Below are positions 52,326 through 64,000 of a stretch of DNA of 64,000 nucleotides, piece by piece (the stretch's first letter is position 1; every line of letters begins with the position of its first letter). Made by a program: the position numbers and the translations under genes. Source of the DNA: Strigops habroptila (Eukaryota > Chordata > Aves > Psittaciformes > Psittacidae); NCBI RefSeq assembly GCF_004027225.2, contig NC_044288.2:16564744-16628743 (forward strand). Reading direction: 5' to 3'. The notes beneath the pieces are model-generated. The model was not told the origin of the DNA and searched no databases. It was given only the letters and a program-made list of their open reading frames with translations.

Positions 52326-55300
52326 ATGGCACAAGCGCTTGCCTCCCCAGGACTGTTCTCTGATGATGATGCTGCAGCCTCCCCTGTTCTTGAATCTACA
52401 ACGACAGGGTTTGGGGCTGATGTGCGCAAGGACCTGCTGTCGGAGTTCTCTGCTATCTCTCCAAATCCGGAGGGCTCCCAGCAGGTGAGCTTAGAGATTT
52501 AATGTCACAAACAGGGCAGTGTTTTCACTTGTGGCTGCTGTGTCTCTGTACAATAGTGTTGTGGTGTAGGGCCAACAGGGACTCTTTAGAAGAGGCTAGA
52601 AAGAAATGCTGCATTGGGGAGAGCAGTTCCTGTTATGAGCAGTGCACTATGAAGTGCCTCTTCACACGCTTCCTGTTAGTGTGGTGCTTGGTCTGGGTAC
52701 TGGTTTTGGTGTCAGGTCTTCAAATTCTTGGTTGAATTCACTAGATAAAAGAAACACTAGTGTGCATGAAAATGCCTAAGAAAGCTTCTGATATTGCTGG
52801 GGATTTTGGGACAGAGGAGTGTCTGTTAGTTACTGAGCACTAGTTGGGGTAGCTGTGTGTGTTTCATGCTGTGGTTCCTGTAGTGTTTTGGTGGAGGCTG
52901 TGTACTGCATCTCTGGCTACCATGTTTAACTTGTGCTGATTTTTGCAGCCTGTAGCTGAAGACAATAATGGAAAATTAAAGGTCTATCTGAGAGTTCGTC
53001 CTCTGAAATCTACAGAACTGGAAAAAGGGGAAGACCAGGTAAGCCACTGAATGAAGCAGTCTCTGAGCTGGTTGCCTGTGTGCTTGCTGGGAGGTGCTAC
53101 TATCCTTTGCTGTCTATGCTATGGCCTCTTGTAAGCCAATGTGATGATGGGTTTTATGTGTTCTTTAGGGCTGTGTCTGCATTGAGAATTCGGAGACCCT
53201 TCTTCTAAAAGCCCCTAAGGACTCCTTCACCATGCGGAGCACAGAACGTGGAGTGGGACAAGCAGCACACAGGTTCTCTTTCACCCAGGTACGTAACTGG
53301 GACAAACAATCCATCTGGAAGTCTTCAGAGCTTAAACCATCCTTATAGCTTGAAAAGCTGGCTCACTAACACGCACTGACCCCAACGCACCGCATTAACT
53401 ACATAGTCTTGTACAATCCTCTCAAGTTTGTTTCTGTCACTGTTTCCTTAGTTTTTCTCATTTTAAGCTGATCCTGACAACTTTTTTGGCAGCAAATACC
53501 AACTTCTTGTTTTGTTCCTGAGGCTCTAAACACACTAGAGGCTGTAGTGATATCAGATGTTACTGCACTAAGCAAGTGAGCAGCTTGTTTTAGGGGTCTG
53601 GACTGGAATTACTGGTGGGTCTGCTTCTCATAATGTGGGGCTAGTGGAAGGAACAAAAGACTACATAATATTACTTGAACAATTACCAGCAGCCAAAAGA
53701 TAGGAAGGATCTACATGAAGCCATTTTTCATGTGCCTTGTTTGCAGATCTTTGGACCAGATGTTGGACAGAAATCGTTCTTTGATGAGACAATGAAGCAG
53801 GTGGTAAAGGATGTACTAAATGGGCAGAACTGGCTGGTTTACACCTATGGCATCACCAATTCAGGGAAGACTCACACTATTCAGGGTAAGGAAAGCACTA
53901 GGTGTTAGTAGCCTGTTGAAGGAGTTGTCTGCTTCTACATGTGAATCCTCAGCTTGCTGTTGTTCTTGCTTCAGGAAGCAACAAAGATGGGGGGATTCTG
54001 CCTCGCTCCTTAGCGGTCATCTTCAACAGTATAGGGGACCGGCTGTACAAAGCCATGGATCTGAAGCCCTTCCTCTCCAATGAGGTGATCTGGCTGGACA
54101 GCAAGCAGGTGCGACAGGAAGAGACCAAGAAACAGATCTTGCTGCGGGGAGGTCTGTGGGAGGTAAGCACATGGCTTCTAGGTTTAATAATACCAGGGGA
54201 AGGATGGCATCATACGGCATACACGCTCATGTTCTTTGTTTCGTTCCAGGAGGAGCTTTTAACACCAATGAAGAGGAGTCACAGTGCTGAATCTCAGCTC
54301 CAGGCCACTGCCAGTGGCAGCTTTGACAGTGGAGTGGCTGGCCTCTCTTCATCTAGCCAGCTCACCAACCATTCAGATGTCAGCCAGATAGAAGGTATAT
54401 CTGGAAGCCTGTTGGGTACTACCTGCTTCTTATTGTTAGAGGGTGGGGGAAGAAAGAGTGATGGCTATTTGGATGCTGTGTTGTGGGTAAGGAAGCAAAG
54501 GTGCTGTTGTCTTGCCAATTTTCCTTTTGAAAGATAAGGATGTTAAGGCTGAAGAACTTCCTATGTTGGCAAGACATACATACAAAGAATTCACTGCTGT
54601 ATAATAACCAGCCCTTGTGAAATGGATAGTTACTTGACACTCACTTCATTCAAGGAGTGTGGTTATTGAGCAGCTGAATGCCATGAGGTGGGGATAGCTG
54701 GAAAGCAAGGTGCTGAAGTGACATGTTGCACTGAGCACTTGTGCCCAGGCTTTCAAACCTAGGAATGACCAGCTGATCCAGAAGGTATTGGCAGCATGGA
54801 GTGATTGAGGTATCGAGGATTAAAACTTCACTTATACTGGGAAGAGTTCACGTTTTAAATATCCTATACTTCTGGAGTCAAGAATATAGACATAAAAAGT
54901 CCTTACACAGAAAGAAGTATGGTCTTAAAGAAAACTTGAGGCCGTCTCACTGGGAACAGGCATTAGAGTAGGTATGAATGGGAGGAGGTATGCAGAAACT
55001 TGGGTTGACAGCAGTGTTCCTGCTGAAGAAAGGGGTCTCTCTCTGGCTAAACCATTCAGGTTGGACTTGTGAAAAGCTGCAGTCATGATTTTTGTGTTTT
55101 TTCTCCTTTTTTTTCCTACTTTTTCCTCTAGAACTGGGCCCTCGCTGGGCTGACTTGGATCGCATTTCACTCGCTAACACAGGAGATGTGCAGTTCTCCA
55201 TCTGGGTCTCCTTCTTTGAGATTTACAATGAATTAATCTATGACTTGTTAGAACCAGCTTTATCCGGCCAGAGCCGCAAGCGGCAGACACTGCGGCTCTG

Positions 55301-58300
55301 TGAAGACCAGACTGGCAACCCCTATGTGAAAGGTAGATTTACCCAAAAGATATTACTGGCTTCCTAGGGACGCTTGAGGGACTGGGTAGGTGTGTGGCTT
55401 AGCAGTGTGATGTGTTGGGGATGTCCTCTATGGCTGCCCCTCAGAGGTCTCTGATGTCTGGACTTACAGGAATGTTAAGTTTGCTAATGCCAAGGAAACG
55501 CAGTGGTGAAGTTGGGGCTGAGATAATCAAGCTTTCTGATAGCCTCCTGGCTGCCTTGCCCAATGTGTGCCTGCTTTTCCAGATCTGAACTGGATCAATG
55601 TCCGGGATGCTGATGAGGCCTGGAAGCTCCTGAAACTGGGTCGGAAAAACCAGAGTTTTGCCAGCACCCACATGAACCAGAACTCCAGTCGAAGGTCTGA
55701 AGGGGGAGGGAGGTTGTTTAGGCAGAAATACAATTCTGAAAGACTTCTCAGAATTTGTCTGAGAGAGGCTGCATTTCCTTTTTAAAATATCTGCATGTTT
55801 CTTTACAGTCACAGTGTCTTCTCCATTCGGATCCTGCACTTGCAAAGAGGTGGCAGCGAAACTATTCCAAAAATCAGCGAGTAAGTTTTATGCTCTCTAG
55901 GATTTGAGGGTGTTCTCTGTGGACTCAACTTCCTGTCTTTTGCCATGGATAATGGGGTATGGGAAGTATCTTGAAGAAGGACATGTTGAAAGTATGTGGA
56001 GTAAATGTTCCCACTCTTCTTGGAACTGACAGAATTTTGTGAGGAGTACTGCAGAGCACAACTTGAGGTAGTTCTTAAGCTCTCTGGATGAAGGTAAATG
56101 TGAGTAACACTGCACTTGCAGCAGGGCTGATTTGAGTGTTACCAATGCCTGTTCCTGGGATGTAGTTGTCTCAGTACTTGGAAAGTGGCTGTCCTGAGGA
56201 CTAGCAAAGGATCTTTGAAATTGACACTGCAAAGCTCATATGGGTGTTACCTTGTAACCCCTACACTTGGAGTAGGCCTTTTTGTCCAGCAATAGCCCAT
56301 GCAGCCTAAAAGAGCTTTCTGTGCCCTTGTGGCGAAGCTGGGAAGGTGAGCACGGTGTAGGGGATTGCAGGGTGTCTGAATTCTACACTTGGATAGAACA
56401 GGACAAACCCAGTAGGTCATGTGAATATCCCCTGTGTCCTCTTTAGGTTATCCCTGTGTGACCTTGCGGGGTCAGAGCGCTGCAAAGACCAGAAAAACGG
56501 GGACCGAATGAAGGAAGCAAACAACATCAATACCTCTCTCCACACACTGGGTCGCTGCATTGCTGCCCTCCGCCAGAACCAGCAGTCCAAGTGAGCATCC
56601 AGAATTCCAGAGGGAGGATGTAGGGAGGCTGTTCTTTTCTATGGGCTCACTCTTGTTTCTCCCCATAGATTGAAGCAGACTATGGTTCCCTTCCGGGACA
56701 GCAAGCTAACCCGTGTGTTCCAGGGTTTCTTCACTGGACGTGGGCGCTCTTGCATGATTGTCAACATTAACCAGTGTGCATCTACATATGATGAAACTCT
56801 GTATGTAGCCAAGTTCTCGGCCATTGCTAGCCAGGTAAGCAGCACAGACCAGGATCATGGCATGGTCAGGATACATCTTGCTTCTGTGGGAGTGAGCCCT
56901 TTTCCATCACAAGGCAGGGGGAATGCTTGCAAACCTTCCCTATGCTTCTCCAGTGGATTATTACCTTTACAGTACTTCCAGATTCTGCTAAACTGAAAGG
57001 GTTGACAGGTTGCAGAGAAGTGCTGTGTTTAAAGGCTGTGCAACTTCTTTTGTGGATTAGTAATAATGGCCTTTTCCCCTTCAGCTTGTTCAGGTACCAC
57101 CCACAAAGCTTGGACTTCCATCCATACAATCAATCATCAAAGAGCACCACAGGCGAACCAGCCAAGGTGCAGAGGCAGTGGCAAAGGATGAAGTGGAATC
57201 AGAAGACGACAGTGAGGATGAAGCAGATGTCTCCATGTATGAGAAGGAGGTGGGCTGTGATTTGTTTTACAGTCTTTATGGATAGAAGAGCAAGAACAGC
57301 TTTAAAGCTCTGTTTAGCTTCGGCTGGGGAGGTGAGATAGAGCTCGGCACTATACCACGAGATAACAGAACCTCAGAGAGATAAAGGACCCAGGAAATTT
57401 GGAATCAATGAGGAAAACATTCCACAGTTGGTCTAAATCTGAAGCATATGCTCAATTTGGAAACACTATCATCTGTGGAATAGGGATAGTAAGAGCTCGG
57501 GTGCAGACCTATAATCCCTACACTGCATGGGAAATATAGAAATCGGAGAACATGCAAAACAGGAGGCTAAATTGGAAAAAAAAAAAGGCAAAAAATCAAA
57601 CTTCCCAGATACTCAAAAGTGAGCAGCTGGAATAGCTGAAAGGTTAAGATGGAAGTCACATGCCTACAGACACGAGTGGTAATGTGTCAAGGTAGCAAAC
57701 GCAGGTGCAGCCCTGGGCAGTGCAGCAGGGGAAGCTGCTCTGGAGATGGCTCCAACTAGACTGCATTAAGCCATCTCACAGGAGAGGAATTAAGAGCAAA
57801 CGCAGCTGCTTCTCTTTTGAAGCAACTAAAAGAATCTTCAACATAGGTCAGCTTAGTCTACAGATACGGGATGACCTAGTTTAAGTTTCAATTCTGTTGT
57901 GCAGTGTGGGCAGTGGAGTCTCTGTCCTTGCAGGACTTGCTGCGTGTAGTGGAAGCTGCACGAGAACTGCTGGTGCAAGAGCGGCAGGAGAAGCTGCAAC
58001 TAGAAATGCGCCTCCGTGAGGAGATCTGCAATGAGATGCTGGAGCACATGCGGCAGAAGGAGCAGTGGTGCAGGTACAGCTTATGCTAATCTCCCTTCCT
58101 TTGTTCAGGGTGAGCTATGCTACCAAGAACTGCCAGACCCTGACACACAGTTGTTTGCTCTCTTTGTAGCCAACATCTGGATACTCAGAAGGAGCTGCTG
58201 GAGGAACTGTATGAGGATAAACTGAATAACCTGAAGGAATCACTCACTGACTATTACCAAGAGATGATCCAGGTGTGTTCAGGGCAATGAAATGACATCA

Positions 58301-60791
58301 GGAAAGTGGCACTGGGTTGGAAGGGGACTTGGGGTACTTGAATCCAGGAAGGTGACTTATGCAAACTGAAAGATTTTGCTTTTTGTGATATTATTTGATA
58401 CCTTGATCCACAATTCTTGCTTCTTGTCTACTGCTTTATGTGGGTCACTAGGCTTTCTGATTTTCATCCCTTAATCTGGAAGCTACTGTTCAACCATTCT
58501 GACTCATCTATTTGTTCAACCCTTACTTTTTTTGCTAGTTGCTTGTTTTGCACTCCTTCAGATTAACACCAGTTCTGTGAATTTCTCTTCTTTCTCCTAG
58601 TTGTGATGATGGGTATGGGCCTATCTGTATTTTTCATGCTATGGCATTTGAGTGGTTTCTGGGATTTGTAGCAGACGTCTCTGAAGATGCCAACTCTCAA
58701 AAAACCCTCTTATCTTTAGAGGCTGTAAAAAAAAAAAGTGGATTAGGCTCCCAGAAAATGGGTTCATGGCTTTCACTGAAAGAGCACTAAGGCTGGGTCC
58801 AGTGCCTAAAGTGTCTGATTGTGAAAGTCTCCTGGAAGAAAAGACATTGAAAGTTTCAGAAAAGCTGTGTTAAGATCATCTTGTTGACTATTTGAACAAA
58901 CTTGCTTTCTAAGGAGCGTGATGAGAAGATCGAGGAGCTCCAAGCTGCTCTGCAGGAGGCAAAACAAAAATTGGAGAGCCTGGATACTAAGCAAAAGGAT
59001 TTGGGGCAAGGCTTGCGCCGATCAAAGCGAGTGGCAGCTACCTCATGGGCTCTGCAACAGGAGCTGGAAGATACTAAAGCCAAGCTGGAGCAATGTCAAA
59101 CAGAGTTAAATACTGCAACAGCAGGTAAGGCAGTGATGCTACACTGGTCCTTAACTAGACCAGAGCAGCCCTTATAAAGGGGTTAGAGATATATTTATCT
59201 CCTCATTTATCCGTTTATCCAGGCACACTGGATTCAGACATCCTGAAACCACTATTCTGAGTTGCAGATTATAGGAATAATGTGCTGGATTGACAGTGTT
59301 GCATTTCATTTTCATGTGAAAACAGACTCTGGGGCAGGATCATCTCCTAGTTCAAATTCTGAAGTCCTTCTGCATAATTGAAAGGGATAAGCCTGGAATG
59401 TCTGTGCATGTCTGCACAAAGCTTTTCTCAGCTTGCTTGTGGCAGCTTTATCTCAGGGGGAGTCCTGAATTCAGAAAACCTGAAAGCTTATGATTATACT
59501 GTTGCTCACTGCTTTTTGTCTGTTTCTAGAGTTGCGCAAGTACCAGAAATTGCTGGAGCCACCTCCCTCTGCTAAACCCATTACTGTGGATGTAGACAGA
59601 AAGCTGGAGGATGGACAGAAGGTAACTCCATCTCTGTTACAGAAAGGAACACTTGCAGGGCAAAGTAGTTGCCAGTTTAACAGCACTTGGAGCTGCTGTT
59701 TCCAGGTTTTTAAGCAGATGGTTGAAATTGAAATGGGTATGAAAACCTTTACTAGAGATGCGGAAGGCTATGCTATCTGTGATCCCAGTGTATCTCCCTC
59801 AAATGGGATCCTCCCTCAGTCCTGCATGTCTGAATTACCCTGGGGTGGCTTTACTTGCAGAGCAAATGTCAAAGCTAGTTGTCATGTTGAACCTTTCTCC
59901 TGTAGAATGTCAGATTGCTGCGTTCAGAATTACAGAAACTTGGGGAGTCTCTTCAGTCTGCGGAAAGAGCGTGCTGCCACAGCACAAGTGCAGGGAAACT
60001 TCGGGAAGTCCTCTGTACATGCGATGACATTCTGGCTAGACAGGTAATGTTTCTCTTTTATTGTGGGTTGCACAGGGGGATTTACTCTATGCACTTTGGC
60101 ATAATCAGCAGAATAACCTAGGTTCTTGCAGCTGCAAATAAAAATGATATTCTCTAGATACATACTACTACATTAAGGGAGGTATACTGATGATTTTTTC
60201 CAATGGCTGAGTCAGACTGCACATTTAACTCTCCAGAGGAGACCCCAACTCACTTCCTTATCCACTTCACTCTATCACAGTTGCTATGGCAGCATGTTAG
60301 CAGCAGGATGGATTCAGCTTTTTCCTAGCCTTACTGTTCCTATTTTGTTATTGAACTGCTACACTGTTGATAGCAGAAGCTTTTGTGCACGGCCTTATTT
60401 AGCACACCAGTTAGTGAATTTTGGCAAAGGCAGATTAGTCTCTTCAGTTTACAGTAACCAGGAAGTTAGACAACTTGTCATATCTACATATATATATATG
60501 TTACCTTCCCTTTCTCAGGACCAAACACTGGCAGAACTGCAGAACAACATGATGCTGGTAAAACTAGATCTGCGGAAGAAAGCAGCTTGTATTGCAGAAC
60601 AGTACCACACTGTACAGAAGCTCCAGGCTCCTCCAACATCTGCCTTAAAGAAACGGTTCTGTGCCAACAGGGAAAACCTACAACCTAATCAACCTCCTGG
60701 TAAAAAGCCCTTCCTGCACAACCTCCTGTCACGTTCAGCTGCCCGTCCTGCTGCTGGCAGAGGGTGGCAACTTCGTTCAGTTGCTCTATGA
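52326..60791 (+). CDS. KIF20A: KIF20A (MKLP2), mitotic kinesin, 18 coding exons, 885 aa
   Basis: Kinesin-6 motor that carries the chromosomal passenger complex to the central spindle and is needed for cytokinesis. Exons: 52326-52484, 52949-53038, 53169-53288, 53747-53885, 53975-54162, 54250-54394, 55132-55332, 55583-55694, 55809-55880, 56447-56590, 56669-56834, 57085-57249, 57934-58073, 58170-58272, 58914-59124, 59530-59621, 59906-60043, 60519-60791. The motor domain has GITNSGKT at 158-165, switch I NQNSSRSHS and switch II LCDLAGSERC, with the long kinesin-6 loop insertion between. A neck, then coiled coil (QEKLQLEMRLREEICNEM) and a basic tail follow. It ends QLRSVAL, shorter than human and without the human SPLLKSGPFGKKY tail. 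The exon 8 donor (GTCTGA) is weak. The longer introns (54395-55131, 57250-57933, 58273-58913) hold nothing recognised. A noncoding first exon is expected near 51800-51950, joined to the acceptor before 52311. Confidence 0.96.
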
Positions 60792-60936
60792 CTTTTTACA
60801 AAGAGATCCCTGCCCTGCTATTACTGGAATAGGTGGCAAATCCAATATAATGGCATCTATTTTTGTGTGCTTGTTTGTTGTTGTTGTAGCTGCTTGAGAG
60901 CTTATGTAAACATTTTTGGATATGTATGGTTAAACT

Positions 60937-60942
60937 TTTAAT
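60937..60942 (-). terminator. candidate ATTAAA poly(A) signal, SFXN1
   Basis: Reverse complement of TTTAAT, about 200 bp past the SFXN1 stop codon. If used, the SFXN1 3' UTR would end about 150 bp from the KIF20A stop codon. Confidence 0.4.
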
Positions 60943-61143
60943 TGATACCAAAGTGGACAAAATGACCTTTTGTATTTTAAACACTACAATGAAGAAAGTC
61001 TTTAAATATAAAATAATGCAGATGATCAAAGCTGTTTAACAAAAGGACAAGTTAAACTGAGCTCTTATCTTCAACTACGTTGGCGCATAGTTCAAAAATA
61101 AGTTCACAAGGTCCTCCTTGAAAGATACTTTCCCTTCCTTGAA

Positions 61144-63385
61144 TTATAATCCTTTATTAAAGTATACACGTTCTACTTCAGGGCTGTTCTTTTGGATCTT
61201 GGCTTGCAATTCTGGCTCCAAGCGTGTTACAGACATAGAACTAAGCAAAAGAAACAATAAAATAGTTACATATAACAAGCACTTGAATGTAAAGTAAGAT
61301 GGAAGACGCATCTGGTTAAGCTTCCTGGAGTGTGAAAAGAGTTTTCAGTGCTTTTTTAACTACTTATGAAGGCATTGTGCTCACAGTGCAGGGGCAAACA
61401 GATCCCTGCTTAAAAGGCTATAAGACAGCCTGTACAGTCAAGAAATGGCTGTTGCTACTACCATGAGGGTTAGGAGTCTACTTAGTTGCTTGCAGTTTTT
61501 GCTGGCAATAGAAACTTACCTTCTTAAAGGTGTTTTTATTAAACATAATGTATTTGCCTATTTAACTCACTGCCTGATTTTAGTCACTTGAATAAAAGGT
61601 TTATAAGAGTCATAAAAGTGAATTTAAGCTGCCAGGTCATTTAAATAGCTGCAGTTTCTTTAATACTGTTTCAGGTCCAATCTTCCTGTGAAATGCAGAG
61701 CCCTGGTTAAAATCAAGAACTGTACCACACTTGCTGTGCTAGTTTGTCGAGTCACCTCCAGGTAGCTTAGAGCTGCTCACCACCATTCTCTACGCTGCCA
61801 GGTAGGGAAGCAGATGATGTCAGACTGCTTTGTTGTACTCCAACAATTGCATCAGATGAGAATTGGGTATTGTTTTCTGTAAGTCAAAAGCTGCTTTACT
61901 TGCTCAATATTTTAATGGGTTCAGCTCCAGCTTGCACTGTTCAAGCTACATTTGGCAGCTTGTCCAGTTTAGACAACCACTAAAATATGAGGGACAACTT
62001 AGTTGAATTTAAGACCCTGTTCATATTATGTACTGCATATTGAGCTAACTATATTTGCAGGTAACCCATCCAGGTTTCATTCTGATTTCAGCCATATTGT
62101 TTCTAAGACAGTTTTCAGTACGGAGCTATTTGTGTATTAATGAAAAATTATTTCTGGAAATATATTAATAAATTACAAATAAGCACATCTAGTTAAGTAC
62201 TGCTCTGGGTATAGGCAGGAGCTTCCAGCTGAAACTAAAATGGGTTTTGACCATTTAATGAAACTATAACCTTATGGATGTCAATATATTATTTAGACCA
62301 CATTAGCCTTTTTTTATGAATCATTCCAGTGATTCTTAACTCTATATTATCAAGCTTAGACATCTCGGCATGAAAGCACATGGTTAAACTATGCACCTAA
62401 ACCTCTTGTTCGCTGTCCCTATGTAGCTGTATCTTGAGCTGCTAGGAGTCTGTAAACAAGTAAGCCCAATTCAACTATTATATATTACTGATGTGTAACA
62501 TAGTCATTTTTTTTATATATTCTCATGTTTATCACTTGTTTTATGGTAAGTAATTGTATGCTCTAGGAGGCAATGATGTGTTTGTCTTTTTGCAGTACCT
62601 TGCATGCATCTGGGAGCGTAACATTAAAGTAAGAATGATGTAACAAGAATACGCACCTTTTTTGAGGAAACAGTGCACAACACAGAGGTGTGGCAAACAC
62701 AAGACTAAAGGAGACAAAAATGGGTTTACAATATTTAGGGTACTAAAAGAAAATTCAAAACCTTTAGGCATGGTCTTATGGCAGAAAGCTCTTTTTTGTA
62801 TACAGTGAGCTAAAGTTCCATGAAGTGGTATGCGACCTTTGTTTCTTGCTGCATTATACCTTATGATATCTTCTATCTACTATGTAGTACTAAATGCATC
62901 AATACCATGCTTACAAATATGTATAAAAGTATCACTTTATGTTCTTCCAGTGTTTTGCATTGGTGTCCATGACAACAATAAAACACTAGCTAACAGCACC
63001 TGCACCTCTCCATTAACCAAATGTTTGAAGAATTCAGCAACCTACAGGATTAGGTTCCAGTTATTGTTTATGGAGGTAGCAGCCAAAGCACCTTTTCTAA
63101 TCAAGCTGCTCCATGCCTTTTTTTTGCCACTCCCTTTCTTTCTCCCTCCCTCTGCTTTTCTTGGCAGATTCATTACTAATGGTGCTTTTTTTTTTTTTTA
63201 ATATGGTATTATCAGTTACAGTAAGTGCTGTAGCCTTTTTTTTCTTTTTAATTTAAAAAAAGAACACTTTCCTCTTAAAAAACCCCCTTCAAATATCTCT
63301 TAAAATAGCAGACACAACCCAAAGAAATCACTTACCAGAATCCAACTAATCCAACTTGAATGGGAGCACTCATCCAAGGATATCT
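61144..63385 (-). CDS. SFXN1: SFXN1, last three coding exons (gene runs off the right edge)
   Basis: Sideroflexin-1 is the inner-membrane carrier that imports serine into mitochondria for one-carbon metabolism. Three exons in transcript order: 63336-63385, 62657-62704 (only 48 bp), 61144-61240. Together they encode the C-terminal 64 residues: RYPWMSAPIQVGLVGFC, then LVFATPLCCALFPQKS, then SMSVTRLEPELQAKIQ and the end VERVYFNKGL. From memory, human SFXN1 has FPWMSAPIQVGLVGFCLVFA and ends RRVYFNKGL; SFXN3 differs clearly in this region. The segment covers the last membrane helix and the conserved tail. The preceding exon should end in LEKKAFLK; a possible donor (AAAAG before GTGAAC) occurs at 63996 on the very edge, but I cannot verify it. 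Confidence 0.93.
61256..61261 (+). terminator. candidate AATAAA poly(A) signal, KIF20A
   Basis: The first canonical AATAAA on the + strand after the KIF20A stop. An ATTAAA at 61156-61161 is an alternative. Either would make the KIF20A 3' UTR overlap the last SFXN1 exon in antisense. Confidence 0.35.
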
Positions 63386-64000
63386 CTGTTGAAAGGAAAG
63401 TGCACAAAGTGAGGATGGTATCTTTTCTCCCCCTCCCTTCCCACCTTCCTGGAATTCTTAAATTCTAAAGCCATGATGAAAGCAAAACAATTACCAGTAT
63501 ACATTAAAGCTGAGCTCCAATTTGAGAGTCCAATCCCTTTGAAAAGTAGCACAAAAATTCCCAGTACTACCAATGTACGCTGTTATCCTGAGTAAGTGTC
63601 CTTTAGGAACTACACGAGGTGGTTGACTGTTTTACTTACAACATGATCCTAAGTACATGAGCCATTCCTTTGAGTAGCTAGCAACGCAGCCAAGGTTTGG
63701 AGTGGTGCTGCAAGTGTGAGGTGTTGCCACACCTCCCTTGGGCTCAGGGAATTCTGCCCGGGCATCCCTAGGAAGAGCTAGGTTTGGTCCCAGTTCCCAT
63801 CTCTTGGGTGACAGCAAATAGTTTTAACTTGCAACCTGAGATTTACTTCATGAACAACTGCAGCCACCAATCATAAATAAGGGAGGTATCAAGGAAAACT
63901 CTAAGTCTGCACCTCAGCCCTTTCTTCTGACTTCGATGTGTAGGAACTTGCCCCTTTAGCAGAGTCTCATACACCCCAATTATGCAAGAGTTCACCTTTT
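63386..64000. other. SFXN1 intron, no feature recognised
   Basis: AT-rich intronic sequence upstream of the 50-bp SFXN1 exon. No further exon, RNA gene or mobile element could be supported. Confidence 0.4.

Noticed and set aside
58600-58690. Possible C/D-box snoRNA in a KIF20A intron (GTGATGA with CTGA about 75 bases later)
   Set aside because: No terminal stem and no C'/D' pair; I know of no snoRNA in KIF20A.

Overview
This window is vertebrate nuclear DNA, almost certainly from a bird. The genes are intron-rich with GT-AG junctions. Introns in the left 26 kb are short and GC-rich, and CpG islands mark the promoters. The interspersed repeats I can recognise are all CR1 LINE fragments, the family that dominates avian genomes. 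All gene names come from translating exons by eye and comparing them with remembered vertebrate proteins; no database search was run.

Layout, left to right: the first exons of RGS14 (-), cut by the left edge; an ARL3-like small GTPase (+); LMAN2/VIP36 (+); B4GALT7 (+); about 4 kb without a recognised gene; N4BP3 (+); NHP2 (-); BRD8 (-), which fills about 25 kb and has an alternative early-ending exon; KIF20A (+), divergent from BRD8 across a shared CpG-rich promoter; and the last three coding exons of SFXN1 (-), convergent with KIF20A and cut by the right edge. For every gene that is complete in the window, the exon phases add up to an intact reading frame.

The genes are not one pathway. LMAN2 (cargo lectin) and B4GALT7 (proteoglycan linker synthesis) are secretory-pathway proteins. 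The ARL3-like gene should act in lipidated-cargo transport to cilia. NHP2 is a snoRNP and telomerase core protein, BRD8 a TIP60/NuA4 chromatin subunit, KIF20A a cytokinesis kinesin and SFXN1 a mitochondrial serine carrier. From memory of the human map, the left block matches 5q35.3, BRD8-KIF20A matches 5q31.2 and SFXN1 is at 5q35.2, so two joins in this window are rearranged relative to human.

I found no wholly new biological system. The points most worth a second look are: an 18-copy GGGTCT array just downstream of a CCAAT/CCAAT/CHR mitotic promoter module at KIF20A; an orphan CpG island with a splice-donor-like site where mammals carry RMND5B; the ARL3 paralogue between RGS14 and LMAN2; a predicted micro-uORF created by splicing in N4BP3; and the conserved 19-residue alternative C-terminus of BRD8.
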